Source: Amycolatopsis decaplanina DSM 44594 (GTDB lineage: Bacteria; Actinomycetota; Actinomycetes; Mycobacteriales; Pseudonocardiaceae). From it: a stretch of 64,000 nucleotides of DNA. The translations under genes were made by a program, and so were the position numbers. Below, piece by piece: positions 34,671 to 43,610 of the stretch; the stretch's first letter is position 1; every line of letters starts with the position of its first letter. The notes under the pieces were generated by a model. That model was not told the origin of the DNA and did not search any database. It worked only from the letters and a program-made list of their open reading frames with translations. The stretch lies in contig NZ_AOHO01000063.1 of the NCBI RefSeq assembly GCF_000342005.1, forward strand, positions 186,001-250,000. The letters are read 5' to 3'.

Positions 34671-34690
34671 GGGTATTTCACATACCCTCA
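34668..34690. terminator. Short hairpin over the stop of the beta-helix gene
   Basis: TGAGGGTAT-ttcac-ATACCCTCA is a perfect 9-bp stem that begins at the stop codon. The next gene's GGAGG follows within 10 bases, and ATACC can also pair with GGTAT around it. The hairpin may therefore affect translation of the gene at 34706. Confidence 0.5.
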
Positions 34691-34705
34691 GTACGGAGGT
34701 ATGTC

Positions 34706-35167
34706 ATGACGGAGCCCAGTGCCACCGGCAAGATCGCGATCGCCGCCCCGCCCGAGAAGGTGTATTCCCTGGTCAGTGACCCGGGTGCGCTCGCGGGCAT
34801 GGCCGAGGAATACGAGGGACACCGCTGGGTCGGCCCGGCGGGGGCAACCGTCGGTGCCAAGTTCCGCGGCAGCAACCGCCGGGGGCTCCGTCGCTGGAGC
34901 ACTCTCTCGACGATCACGGACGCCGACGAGGGCAAGCGGTTCGCTTTCGAGGTGACCACCTTCGCCGGTCTTCCCGTCGCGCGCTGGCAGTACGACATCG
35001 AGGCGTCGGGTGACGGTTGCGTGGCCGTCGAGAGCACGTGGGACCGGCGGCCGGGCTGGCTCCGCGGGCCGACGTCGCTTTTCACCGGAGTCTGGAAGCG
35101 GGACGACGCCAACCGGGCGAACATCGCGGCGACACTGGCCCGGCTGAAGACCGCCGCCGAATCCTGA
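34706..35167 (+). CDS. SRPBCC (START-like) family protein
   Basis: This 153-residue protein has the polyketide cyclase/SRPBCC order: SATGKIAIAAPPEKVYSLVS at the N-terminus, WVGPAGATVGAKFRGSNRRG, TITDADEGKRFAFEVTTFAG, and a long C-terminal helix (VWKRDDANRANIAATLARLK). The fold binds hydrophobic ligands; no substrate is evident. GGAGG lies 7 bases before the ATG. It lies 35 bases after the large membrane protein and may be its operon partner. Confidence 0.85.
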   Translation: MTEPSATGKIAIAAPPEKVYSLVSDPGALAGMAEEYEGHRWVGPAGATVGAKFRGSNRRGLRRWSTLSTITDADEGKRFAFEVTTFAGLPVARWQYDIEASGDGCVAVESTWDRRPGWLRGPTSLFTGVWKRDDANRANIAATLARLKTAAES

Positions 35168-35309
35168 CCCTTTACCACGGCGGCCCCGGATTGGCGAAAA
35201 AGAGCAAGGGACCTTTGCTATCGCCTGGGGCACATATGGTGACAGCTCACGCGCGAAGCGACCACATGTAGTGGCCCCCAAGTATGAACTCAAGGCATGA
35301 ACGGTCCGC

Positions 35310-35879
35310 TCATTCAACGAACCGCGACCAGAACTCGACGTGTCGCGGACCGCCCGCCGGCGGTGGCCCCAGTGGCTGGCCGTGGAAGTCGTGCTGCAGG
35401 TAACCCCGCAGGTCGTAGCCGTAATAGACGATGTCGGTCTGATACACCGACAGCACCGGATACCCGGTACTCCCGGCGATCCCGGGCAGATACCGATGCC
35501 CGCACACGGGCACCAGCTGAGGGGCGAGCGCCAGATGCGAGCGGGCCCGCGAAAGCGCGTCGGCGAGGTCGATCGGGCGCATGCCCCAGTCCGGCAGCCA
35601 GAAGCCGTTGTGTTCGACGTCGTAGAGCACCCCGTCCACCGGCCAGTCCAGTCGTTTCCGCAGCTGGTCGGGGTTGCCGCAGCGCCAATCCGGCCAGCGG
35701 TCGCCGATCGGCACCCCGGCGGACAGGAACGTCCGGTGGTCGGCGGCGAACCGGAAGCCGTAGCGTGCTTCGACGTCGTCGAGCTCGGCCTCGCTCAACC
35801 CGGGACGCACGGGTTCGGCCAAGCTCGCCTGGAGGTCGTGTGCCTCCTCGATGGTGAAGGCGTGCTCAACAGTGGACAT
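35310..35879 (-). CDS. SMI1/KNR4 (SUKH)-like protein
   Basis: The 189-residue protein contains GLSEAELDDVEARYGFRFAA followed by DHRTFLSAGVPIG, the SUKH/SMI1-KNR4 opening, then LYDVEHNGFWLPDWG and VLSVYQTDIVYYGYDLRGYL. SUKH proteins often serve as immunity proteins against secreted toxins, but many are solitary and of unknown role. No toxin gene is adjacent here. Cytoplasmic. Confidence 0.75.
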   Translation of the reverse strand: MSTVEHAFTIEEAHDLQASLAEPVRPGLSEAELDDVEARYGFRFAADHRTFLSAGVPIGDRWPDWRCGNPDQLRKRLDWPVDGVLYDVEHNGFWLPDWGMRPIDLADALSRARSHLALAPQLVPVCGHRYLPGIAGSTGYPVLSVYQTDIVYYGYDLRGYLQHDFHGQPLGPPPAGGPRHVEFWSRFVE

Positions 35880-36031
35880 GTGTTCGAGCCTAAATTGCCC
35901 GACGCGTGGACGCCTTCCCTTTTAACACCGCTCCCTCATCACCCACATGAGGCTCCTCCCCCGGGGTGAGCTCGCCCTCCCAACGCCTGGACCTCGGAAC
36001 AGAGCGGCGACGGGTGTAGTTCACTCATGTC

Positions 36032-37867
36032 GTGACTTCTCCACGAACGCAGTCCCGCGTGCGCGCGCCCGAGCTCGCCGGTGACGGGTGGCTCAACACC
36101 GGCGGCGAGCGGATCAAGCTCGCCGGGCTGCGCGGCCGCGTCGTCCTGCTGGACTTCTGGACCAGCGGCTGCATCAACTGCCTGCACGTGCTGGACGAGC
36201 TGCGCCCGCTGGAGGCCGAGTTCGCCGACGTCCTGGTGACCATCGGCGTTCATTCGCCCAAGTTCCTGCACGAGGGCGAAGCGGCCGCGATCGAGGCCGC
36301 GGTGCGGCGCTACGAGGTCCACCACCCGGTCCTCAACGACCCGAAGATGACCACCTGGTCGCAGTACGCCGTCAAGGCGTGGCCGACGCTCGTCGTCGTC
36401 GACCCCGAGGGTTACGTCGTCCACGTCGCCGCCGGTGAAGGGCACGCCGAGTCGCTGCGCCGGGTGATCGCAGACCTCGTCGTGACCCACGACGCCAAGG
36501 GCACGCTGCGCCGCGGCGGCAGCCCGTACGTCCCGGCCGAGGAACAGCGCACCGAGTTGCGCTTCCCGAGCAAGGCCGTCACCACCGCCGAAGGCCGCAT
36601 CCTGGTCGCCGACACCGGCAACCACTCCATCGTCGAGTTCGCGTCCGACGGCGAGACGATCATCCGCCGCTTCGGCAGCGGAGAGCGCGGTGCGCAGGAC
36701 GGACCGTTCGACCTGGCGAGCTTTACCGAGCCGTCCGGGATCACCCTCTTGCCGTACGAGGTCGCCGAGCGCGCGGGTTACCACGCCGTCGTCGCCGACA
36801 CGGCCGGTCACCGGCTGCGCGGCATCGACCTGATCACCGGCGAGGTCTCGACGGTCGCCGGCACCGGCCGCCAGTGGCGCGACGGCGTCGACACCGGCAA
36901 GGCGCTCGACATCGACCTCACCAGCCCCTGGGACGTCGCCTGGTGGGGTCCCGCGGGCGGGGTCGTGGTCGCCATGGCGGGCAACCACACGCTGAGCGTG
37001 TTCGAGCCGGTCTCGGGCACCATCCGCCGCTTCGCCGGTACGACCGTCGAGGGCCTGCGTGACGGCGACGTCCACGAAGCGTTCTTCGCGCAGACGTCCG
37101 GTCTGACGCCTGACGGACAGAAGCTGTGGCTCGCGGACGCCGAGACATCGGCGCTGCGCTGGATCCAGCCCGAGGGCGAGACGTTCACCGTGCACACCGC
37201 GGTCGGGGTCGATCTGTTCTCCTTCGGTCACGTCGACGGGCCCGCCGACAAGGCGCTCCTGCAGCATCCGCTCGGCCTCGTCGTGCTGCCGGGCGACACC
37301 GTCGCGATCGCCGACACCTACAACGGCGCCATCCGCCGCTACGACCCGCTCACTCGCCAGGTGACCACGCTCGCGACCGGTCTCGCGGAGCCGTCCGGTC
37401 TGCTGATGCACGACGGCGAACTGCTGGTCGTCGAGTCGGCGGGAAGCCGGATCGGACCCGTGCCGCTCGGCGAGCAGGCCGTGGCCGGGGACGCGCACGC
37501 GGTCCGCCGTCCGCCGACCGTGCTGGCGCCAGGCGAACTGGAGTTCTCCGTCGTCTTCACGCCGCCGCCCGGCGAGAAACTCGACGACCGGTTCGGCCCG
37601 TCGACGCGGCTGGAGATCAGCGCGTCACCGCCGGAGCTGCTCGTCGACGGCGCCGGGGTGGGCACGGACCTGTTCCGCAAGCTCCGCTTCGCCGAGGGCG
37701 TCACCGGAGGTGTGCTGCAGGTCGTCGCGCAGGCCGCGAGCTGTGACGACGGTGGCGAGCACCCCGCGTGCCGTATCACCCGGCAGGACTGGGGAGTGCC
37801 GGTGCGATTCGAAAACGGCGGAGAAAGCGTGCTGAGCCTGGTCATGGCGGGGGATCCGGGTAAGTAG
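36032..37867 (+). CDS. Thioredoxin-like / NHL-repeat protein (NHLRC2 type)
   Basis: The protein has 611 residues. The N-terminal 150 are a TlpA-like thioredoxin domain with the CxxC in DFWTSGCINCLHVLDELRPL and a cis-Pro in VKAWPTLVVVDPEGYVVHVA. Then come NHL beta-propeller repeats (ILVADTGNHSIVEFASDGE, AVVADTAGHRLRGIDLITGE, VAIADTYNGAIRRYDPLTRQ) and a C-terminal beta domain. This is the NHLRC2 domain order. No signal peptide is seen. A redox role is likely from the CxxC, but partner and substrate are unknown. The GroES-like gene follows after 10 bases. Confidence 0.88.
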   Translation: MTSPRTQSRVRAPELAGDGWLNTGGERIKLAGLRGRVVLLDFWTSGCINCLHVLDELRPLEAEFADVLVTIGVHSPKFLHEGEAAAIEAAVRRYEVHHPVLNDPKMTTWSQYAVKAWPTLVVVDPEGYVVHVAAGEGHAESLRRVIADLVVTHDAKGTLRRGGSPYVPAEEQRTELRFPSKAVTTAEGRILVADTGNHSIVEFASDGETIIRRFGSGERGAQDGPFDLASFTEPSGITLLPYEVAERAGYHAVVADTAGHRLRGIDLITGEVSTVAGTGRQWRDGVDTGKALDIDLTSPWDVAWWGPAGGVVVAMAGNHTLSVFEPVSGTIRRFAGTTVEGLRDGDVHEAFFAQTSGLTPDGQKLWLADAETSALRWIQPEGETFTVHTAVGVDLFSFGHVDGPADKALLQHPLGLVVLPGDTVAIADTYNGAIRRYDPLTRQVTTLATGLAEPSGLLMHDGELLVVESAGSRIGPVPLGEQAVAGDAHAVRRPPTVLAPGELEFSVVFTPPPGEKLDDRFGPSTRLEISASPPELLVDGAGVGTDLFRKLRFAEGVTGGVLQVVAQAASCDDGGEHPACRITRQDWGVPVRFENGGESVLSLVMAGDPGK

Positions 37868-37877
37868 AGTCGTACTC

Positions 37878-38201
37878 GTGTCAGATCGGCCGAAACTCGA
37901 GATTCAGATGCTGCAGGACAGGGTGCTCGTGAAGCTGTCCCCCGAGGACGGGGAGCGCCGAAGTTCCGGCGGCATCGTCATCCCTGCCACCGCGCAGGTC
38001 GCGCGGCGGCTCGCCTGGGGTGATGTACTGGGCGTGGGCAACAGTGTGCGGAACGTCAAGACCGGCGATCGTGTGCTGTTCAACCCGGACGACCAGCACG
38101 AGGTCGAGATCCAGGGCGAGGGGCACCTGGTGATGCGGGAGCGCGACATCCACGCCGTCGCGACCGAACGGACCGAACACGGTACGGGGTTGTACTTGTA
38201 G
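37878..38201 (+). CDS. GroES-like (Cpn10) protein, solitary
   Basis: The 107-residue protein has the Cpn10 core: EIQMLQDRVLVKLSPEDGER, RRSSGGIVIPATAQ (mobile loop), VKTGDRVLFNPDDQHEVEIQ and HLVMRERDIHAVA. There is no GroEL gene beside it, and its sequence differs from the usual actinomycete GroES, so it is probably a second, specialised co-chaperonin or a Cpn10-fold protein with another job. It lies in a likely operon with the NHLRC2-like gene upstream. Confidence 0.85.
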   Translation: MSDRPKLEIQMLQDRVLVKLSPEDGERRSSGGIVIPATAQVARRLAWGDVLGVGNSVRNVKTGDRVLFNPDDQHEVEIQGEGHLVMRERDIHAVATERTEHGTGLYL

Positions 38202-38245
38202 CTCGGCCCGGCCGGGGGCGGCGGGTAAGGCATGGGTGGTGAGAG

Positions 38246-40093
38246 TTGGTACGCGATGACCACGACGAGCCGGGCACCGACCTGTTCACCGACGACCTCC
38301 TCCCGGCCCCCGAGACCGACGAGGGCCTGGTAGACGAACTCTTCGAGGGCGACAGGGTGGTGCATCCGCCCCCCACGCCCGCGTCGAAGTTCCGCAAGGG
38401 GCTCGGCAAGGTCCTCATGGCCACCGGGGTGCTCATGGGCCTGTTCGTGCTCGCGTACGCGGTCGATCTGATCGTCAGCGCCGGAGACGTCCCGCGCGGC
38501 GTCACGGTCGCGGGGATCGACGTCGGCGGCCTCACACACAAGGAGGCCGAGTCGAAGCTTCGCCGTGAGCTGGAGCCGCGGCTGATCGAGCCGGTGCGGG
38601 TACGGGCGGGAGACGTTCGGACGGTGCTGTACCCGACGTCGTCCGGTCTCGGCCTGGACTGGCCGCAGACGCTGGGGCGTGCCGGTCATCAGCCCCTGAG
38701 CCCGTATACGCGGTTGATGTCGTTCTTCACCAGCCGTGAGGTCGGCGTCGTCACGTGGACCGACGCGCCGAAGCTCGAGAAGGCCGTCTCTGACCTCGCC
38801 GCCGCGAAGCTGAACCGCCCGCCGGTCGAAGGGAACATCACCTTCCAGCCCATCGCGGGCAGTGACGGCGGCGTGGTCGCGGCCGCGGTCGAACCGCGGG
38901 CCGGCCAGACGCTCGCCGACGTCAAGGAGTCGGTCACCGCGGTCACCGATCACTGGCTGAGCGACAACGGTGTCGAGCTGAAGGTAAAAGTCGCGCCCGT
39001 GAAGGCGACTTCGCCCGGCGTGCACGCGGCGCTCGTCAAGACCGTCGTTCCGGCGGTCGCGAAGCCGCTCGTCATCCGCGGCGAAGGCAAGGACGCGACG
39101 CTGAAACCGGACGCGATCGCGGGATCCTTCCAGTTCGCCGCGCGCGACGACGGCAACCTCGAAGTCCGCATCGACCAGAGCAAACTGCGCGCCGCGGCGC
39201 AGCCGCAGCTCAAGGAGACCGAGACCGACGGGGCCGACGCGCAGATCGTCTTCGTCGGCGACAGGCCGGCGGTCCAGCCGTCGAAGGACGCGAAGAAGGT
39301 CAACTGGGAGCTCACGTTCTCCGCGTTGACCTCGGTGCTCGCCAAGAGCGAGGACAGGGAGCTGAAGGCGGTCTACGACGCCAGCAGCCCGGCCGTCAGC
39401 ACCGACGCGGCGAAGGTCCTCGGCGTCAACGAGGTCATCGGCGAGTTCACCACGTCGGGCCTGAGCGGACCGGCCATGACGAACGTGCAGGCGCTGGCCG
39501 CCAGGGTCTCCGGCGCCATCGTGAAGCCGAACGAGACGTTCAGCCTCGGCGCGCGGTCCGGGCCGAGGACGGCGGAAGCGGGCTACGTCCCCGCCCCGGT
39601 GAACGAGGACGGCACCGGACCGGTCGTGGTCGGCGGCGGCGTCTCGCAGCTCGCGACGACGCTCTACAACGCCGCGTACCTGGCGGGGCTGGCCGACGGC
39701 GGACATCTGGAGCACGACCACTACCTGGACCGCTATCCGGTCGCGCGCGACGTGAAGGCGATCGACAACGCCGGTTCGCCGGTCGAGATGCAGATCGTCA
39801 ACGACGCCCCGACCGGTATCGCGATCCAGGTGATCCCCGCCAACGGCTCGGTGACCGTGCGAATCTGGGGCACCAAAAGATTTTCGGTGCAGAGCGTCGG
39901 CGGCGAGCGGCACTCCTATGTCCCCCAGCCGGTACAGGTCGGCTCCGGACCCGGCTGCGTGCCGGATCCCGGTGCGGCCGGGTTCAGCACCTCGGACACC
40001 CGCGTGCTCGTCGACGTCGTCACCGGGACGGAGGTCCGCCGGGAGACCCGCAACGCGACCTACTCGCCGCGGACCGCGATCATCTGCGCCTGA
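38246..40093 (+). CDS. VanW-family membrane protein
   Basis: This 615-residue protein has one membrane segment near residues 60-80 (GKVLMATGVLMGLFVLAYAV), two peptidoglycan-binding-4-like repeats (about 85-380) and a C-terminal VanW domain: FTTSGLSGPAMTNVQALAAR, GAIVKPNETFSLGARSGPRT and VVVGGGVSQLATTLYNAAYL. The bulk lies outside the membrane, facing the wall. VanW domains accompany some glycopeptide-resistance clusters, but their role is unknown. The start is a TTG, the first in-frame start codon after an in-frame TGA. Confidence 0.88.
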   Translation: MVRDDHDEPGTDLFTDDLLPAPETDEGLVDELFEGDRVVHPPPTPASKFRKGLGKVLMATGVLMGLFVLAYAVDLIVSAGDVPRGVTVAGIDVGGLTHKEAESKLRRELEPRLIEPVRVRAGDVRTVLYPTSSGLGLDWPQTLGRAGHQPLSPYTRLMSFFTSREVGVVTWTDAPKLEKAVSDLAAAKLNRPPVEGNITFQPIAGSDGGVVAAAVEPRAGQTLADVKESVTAVTDHWLSDNGVELKVKVAPVKATSPGVHAALVKTVVPAVAKPLVIRGEGKDATLKPDAIAGSFQFAARDDGNLEVRIDQSKLRAAAQPQLKETETDGADAQIVFVGDRPAVQPSKDAKKVNWELTFSALTSVLAKSEDRELKAVYDASSPAVSTDAAKVLGVNEVIGEFTTSGLSGPAMTNVQALAARVSGAIVKPNETFSLGARSGPRTAEAGYVPAPVNEDGTGPVVVGGGVSQLATTLYNAAYLAGLADGGHLEHDHYLDRYPVARDVKAIDNAGSPVEMQIVNDAPTGIAIQVIPANGSVTVRIWGTKRFSVQSVGGERHSYVPQPVQVGSGPGCVPDPGAAGFSTSDTRVLVDVVTGTEVRRETRNATYSPRTAIICA

Positions 40094-40096
40094 GCT

Positions 40097-40810
40097 TCAC
40101 CGCAGCACCATGCAGCCGCGCGCCTCGAAGTCCGCGAGCCAAGGCGGCTCCCGGAAGTCCTTGTTCCACCGCAGATCCAGTTTGTCCAATTTGGACAGCT
40201 GAGCGATGGACCCTGGCAGTGAAGTGAGCCGGTTCTCGCGCAGGTCCAGCTGCCGCAGCTCGCTCAGCTGCCCGAGAGAGTGCGGCAAGGAGGTCAGCCG
40301 GTTCTTCCGCAGATGCAGCTCTCGCAACGAGGAAAGCGCCCCCAGAGATTCCGGCAGCTCGATCAACCCGTTGCCGTACAAGCGAAATTCGCGCAGGGAG
40401 ACCAGCCCGGACAGGTCTTCGGGGAGGGTCGAGATGCGATTGTCCGTACACCCCAGGTATTTCAGCCCGCCGAGCGAGCACAACGCGGCTGGGAACTCGG
40501 TCAGCCGGTTGTCGCTGACGTAGAGGTATTCCGTCAGCCCGGAAAGTTCACCGAGTTCGTCCGGCAGAACGGAAAGCTCGTTGTGCCCCAGATCCAGCGT
40601 GTGCAGATTCCGCAGGGCGCCGATCGAGGGTGACACGGCGGTCAGCCGGTTGGCGGCCAGATTCAGCACGCGGAGCCCGGAAAGCGACCACAGCTCGTCG
40701 GGAACGGACGTCAGCCGGTTGTCGTACAGGTCCAGGTATTCGAGCGATGCCGGAAGCGGGTCGGGCAGGGAGGCCAGCCCCTGGCCACTGAGATCGAGTC
40801 GAGTGGGCAC
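40097..40810 (-). CDS. Leucine-rich repeat protein
   Basis: The 237-residue protein is almost entirely about nine 23-residue leucine-rich repeats (LEYLDLYDNRLTSVPDELWS, LRVLNLAANRLTAVSPSIGA, LRELHLRKNRLTSLPHSLGQ, LRQLDLRENRLTSLPGSIAQ). It has no signal peptide or membrane segment, so it is probably a cytoplasmic binding protein. The repeats resemble the SHOC2/plant PIRL type. The partner is unknown. It is convergent with the VanW gene, 3 bases apart. Confidence 0.9.
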   Translation of the reverse strand: MPTRLDLSGQGLASLPDPLPASLEYLDLYDNRLTSVPDELWSLSGLRVLNLAANRLTAVSPSIGALRNLHTLDLGHNELSVLPDELGELSGLTEYLYVSDNRLTEFPAALCSLGGLKYLGCTDNRISTLPEDLSGLVSLREFRLYGNGLIELPESLGALSSLRELHLRKNRLTSLPHSLGQLSELRQLDLRENRLTSLPGSIAQLSKLDKLDLRWNKDFREPPWLADFEARGCMVLR

Positions 40811-40842
40811 AGGGGCCGACCGTAGGCGATGTACCAGCGGGC

Positions 40843-41139
40843 TCAGGTCGCGGCCCGGTGCCCGCCGCCCTTGACCTTCGCGTAAATCGCGGCCGCGGCG
40901 ATGACGCCGACGACGGCCGCGCCGACCTGGAAGGCGTGCCGGATCCAGTCGATGCCCGCGGTGTCACGGACACCGAACACCCCGGCCAGCCAGTTGCCGA
41001 TGAAGGCGGCGATGATGCCGACCACGATCGTCAGCCACATCGGGATCTTCTGATCGCCGGACGCCAGCATCCGGCCGATGACGCCGAGGATCAGCCCGAC
41101 CACGATCGTGGTGATGATGCCCCAAAGGCCACCCAACAT
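40843..41139 (-). CDS. GlsB/YeaQ/YmgE-family membrane protein, copy 1
   Basis: The 98-residue protein has three hydrophobic segments with the family's glycine-rich motifs: LWGIITTIVVGLILGVIGRM and PMWLTIVVGIIAAFIGNWLA. It is linked by homology to transglycosylase-associated stress proteins, many of them induced by acid or envelope stress. ATG 41139 follows AAGGAGGA. A paralogue lies 74 bases upstream. Confidence 0.85.
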   Translation of the reverse strand: MLGGLWGIITTIVVGLILGVIGRMLASGDQKIPMWLTIVVGIIAAFIGNWLAGVFGVRDTAGIDWIRHAFQVGAAVVGVIAAAAIYAKVKGGGHRAAT

Positions 41140-41213
41140 GGTTCCTCCTTCGCTGGAGAATCGAGTTGGACCCACGGTGACACCGAAACCGGCTCATCGC
41201 GCCTCAAGACCCC

Positions 41214-41489
41214 TTACCGGGTGACACCCCGGCGTCCGTAGAGGTTCGCGGCGAGGGTGACCCCGATACCGGCGAGGACGATCTGGGTGATGAGTTCGAG
41301 CCAGTCGAAGCCCTTCGTGTCCGCGTAGCCGAGCCCACGGGCGATCGCCGTGCCGACGAAGGCGGCGATGATGCCGACGACGATGGTCAGCCAGATCGGG
41401 ATGGACTGCTTGCCGGGTGCGAAGAACCTGCCGAGCACCCCGAGGATCAAACCGACCACGATCGCCGTGATGATGCCGGTGACTGTCAT
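41214..41489 (-). CDS. GlsB/YeaQ/YmgE-family membrane protein, copy 2
   Basis: The 91-residue paralogue of the downstream gene shares VGLILGVLGRFFAPGKQSIP and IWLTIVVGIIAAFVG. Tandem duplication is clear. The two may be cotranscribed; AAAGGAG precedes the ATG. It is a small integral membrane protein with a probable envelope-stress role, inferred from the family. Confidence 0.85.
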   Translation of the reverse strand: MTVTGIITAIVVGLILGVLGRFFAPGKQSIPIWLTIVVGIIAAFVGTAIARGLGYADTKGFDWLELITQIVLAGIGVTLAANLYGRRGVTR

Positions 41490-41567
41490 TGAGACTCCTT
41501 TGCCGAGGTCTCCGCCCCGCGGGCGGACTCAGCACGGAGATGCCCCCGGAAAACGCCCTCGAAACCA

Positions 41568-41600
41568 GAAAAGCCCTCTCCGTGAGGGAGAGGGCTTTTC
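41568..41600 (-). terminator. Rho-independent-type terminator of fadE5
   Basis: GAAAAGCCCTCTCC pairs perfectly with GGAGAGGGCTTTTC (14 bp) around a 5-base loop, 13 bases after the fadE5 stop. On the minus strand the stem ends in CTTTTC followed by TGGTTTC, a partial T-tract. It also separates the GlsB-like pair from fadE5. Confidence 0.8.
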
Positions 41601-41613
41601 GTCACGAAACCGT

Positions 41614-43458
41614 TTAGAACGCGGCTTCGGGGATTTCCATGAGGCTGTTGTCCGCGGCCTCGACGATCGCGCGGCGCGACGTCAGCTCCGGCAGCACGTT
41701 CTTCGCGAAGAACGACGCCACGGCGAGCTTGCCCTCGTAGAACGGGGTGTCCTTCGCCGACGCGCCCGCGTCGAGCTTGCCGATGGCGACCTCGGCGTGC
41801 TTGATGAGCTGCCAGCCGATGAGCAGGTCGCCGACCGACATCAGCAGGCGGACCGTGTGCTGGCCGACCTTGTTGATGTTCTGCGGGTCTTCCTGCGACG
41901 AGGTCAGGTAGCCGATCAGCGAGCCGAGCATGCCCTGGGTGTCCTCGAGCGCTTGCTTGAGCAGGACTCGCTCGTTCTTGAGCCGCCCGTTGCCGATCTC
42001 GGACTCGATGGTCTTCGTGATCTCCCCGGCGACGTAGGCCAGCGAAGCGCCCTTGTCGCGGACGATCTTGCGGAAGAAGAAGTCCAGCGACTGGATGGCC
42101 GTGGTGCCTTCGTACAGCGAGTCGATCTTCGCGTCACGGATGTACTGCTCGATCGGGTAGTCCTGCAGGAAGCCCGACCCGCCGAGGGTCTGGAGCGACT
42201 GCACGAGCTGCTCGGTCGCGCGCTCGGAGCCGACCCCCTTGACGATCGGCAGCAGGAGGTCGTTGACGCCGTGCGCGACCTTCCGCGAAGCCTCGTCGCC
42301 CTCGCCGGTCCACACCTGGTCCTGGAAGGTGGCCGTGTAGAGGTACACCGCGCGCAGGCCCTCGGCGTACGCCTTCTGCAGCATCAGCGAGCGGCGGACG
42401 TCCGGGTGGTGGGTGATCGTGACGCGCGGCGCCGCCTTGTTCAGCATGTTCGGCAGGTCGGCGCCCTGGACACGCTCCTTGGCGTACTCGAGCGCGTTGA
42501 GGTAGCCGGTCGACAGCGTCGCGATCGCCTTCGTGCCGACCATCATGCGGGCGTACTCGATGACCTGGAACATCTGCGCGATGCCGTCGTGCACCTCGCC
42601 GAGCAGCCAGCCCTTGGCGGGGGTGCCGTGCTGGCCGAAGGTCAGCTCGCAGGTGGTGGAGGCCTTGATACCCATCTTGTGCTCAACGTTGGTTACGAAG
42701 GCGCCGTTGCGCTCGCCCAGCTCACCGGTCTCGCCGTCGAAGTGGAACTTCGGCACGAGGAACAGCGAAAGGCCCTTGGTGCCGGGCTTGGTCTCGATGC
42801 CGGGGCCCTCGGGGCGGGCCAGCACCAGGTGCATGATGTTCTCGACCATGTCGTTCTCGGCCGAGGTGATGAACCGCTTCACACCGTCGATGTGCCAGGA
42901 GCCGTCCTCCTGCTTGACGGCCTTGGCGCGGCCGGCGCCGACGTCGGAACCGGCGTCGGGCTCGGTGAGCACCATCGTGGCGCCCCAGCCGCGGTCGATC
43001 ATGATCTGCGCCCAGCGCTTCTGCTCGTCGGTGCCGTTCTTGTCGACGATGCCGGCGAAGTTCGGGCCCGCCATGTACATGAACAGCGGTGCGTTGGCGC
43101 CGAGGATCAGCTCGGCCGCGGCCCACTGCACGGTCGGGGGGAGGCCGAAGCCGCCCAGCTCGTTCGGGAGGCCCAGTCGCCACCATTCGCCGTCCATCAG
43201 CGCCTGGTAGCTCTTCTTGAACGACTCGGGGATCTTCACCGAGAAGGTCTTCGGGTCGTACACCGGCGGGTTGCGGTCCGCGTCGGCGTACGAGTCGGCG
43301 AGGGGACCGGAAGCGAGCTTGTTCAGCTCGGTCAGCACGCCGCGGGCGGTCTCCTCGTCGGATTCCGCGAGGACGCCCTTGCCGAGGCGGTCCTGCACGC
43401 CGAGGACCTCGAAGAGGTTGAACTCCAGGTCTCGGACGTTGCTCTTGTAGTGGCCCAT
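41614..43458 (-). CDS. fadE5: Acyl-CoA dehydrogenase, FadE5 type
   Basis: This 614-residue enzyme is longer than ordinary acyl-CoA dehydrogenases (about 380) because of an extra C-terminal domain. It starts MGHYKSNVRDLEFNLFEVLG, the FadE5 signature. ATMVLTEPDAGSDVGAGRAK is the flavin/substrate region, GVKRFITSAENDM follows, and DYPIEQYIRDAKIDSLYEGT carries the catalytic-base loop. It performs the first step of beta-oxidation for acyl-CoAs of broad chain length and passes electrons to ETF. Two copies of the shared palindrome lie 45-82 bases upstream of the start. In Mycobacterium fadE5 lies next to fadA2; here the two are 36 kb apart. Confidence 0.93.
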   Translation of the reverse strand: MGHYKSNVRDLEFNLFEVLGVQDRLGKGVLAESDEETARGVLTELNKLASGPLADSYADADRNPPVYDPKTFSVKIPESFKKSYQALMDGEWWRLGLPNELGGFGLPPTVQWAAAELILGANAPLFMYMAGPNFAGIVDKNGTDEQKRWAQIMIDRGWGATMVLTEPDAGSDVGAGRAKAVKQEDGSWHIDGVKRFITSAENDMVENIMHLVLARPEGPGIETKPGTKGLSLFLVPKFHFDGETGELGERNGAFVTNVEHKMGIKASTTCELTFGQHGTPAKGWLLGEVHDGIAQMFQVIEYARMMVGTKAIATLSTGYLNALEYAKERVQGADLPNMLNKAAPRVTITHHPDVRRSLMLQKAYAEGLRAVYLYTATFQDQVWTGEGDEASRKVAHGVNDLLLPIVKGVGSERATEQLVQSLQTLGGSGFLQDYPIEQYIRDAKIDSLYEGTTAIQSLDFFFRKIVRDKGASLAYVAGEITKTIESEIGNGRLKNERVLLKQALEDTQGMLGSLIGYLTSSQEDPQNINKVGQHTVRLLMSVGDLLIGWQLIKHAEVAIGKLDAGASAKDTPFYEGKLAVASFFAKNVLPELTSRRAIVEAADNSLMEIPEAAF

Positions 43459-43502
43459 TTCGTCACTCCAATGTGTTCGGCTCCCCGGCCGGGCACACGT
43501 CC

Positions 43503-43540
43503 CTACTCGCCGGTAACATCAGGATATTACCTGTGGGTAA
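43503..43540. promoter_or_regulatory. Fatty-acid-degradation operators, sites 3a and 3b
   Basis: CTACTCGCCGGTAA (43503-43516) and TTACCTGTGGGTAA (43527-43540, a perfect TTACC-N4-GGTAA dyad) lie side by side, centres 24 bases apart, upstream of fadE5. Double sites suggest tighter control than at the other promoters. Confidence 0.65.
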
Positions 43541-43610
43541 CCGACGGCAAGTGAATGGCCACTGTTGTGATGTGTAAATCAGCAATACGGGGGGTCTCGT
43601 ACGGGGGATC

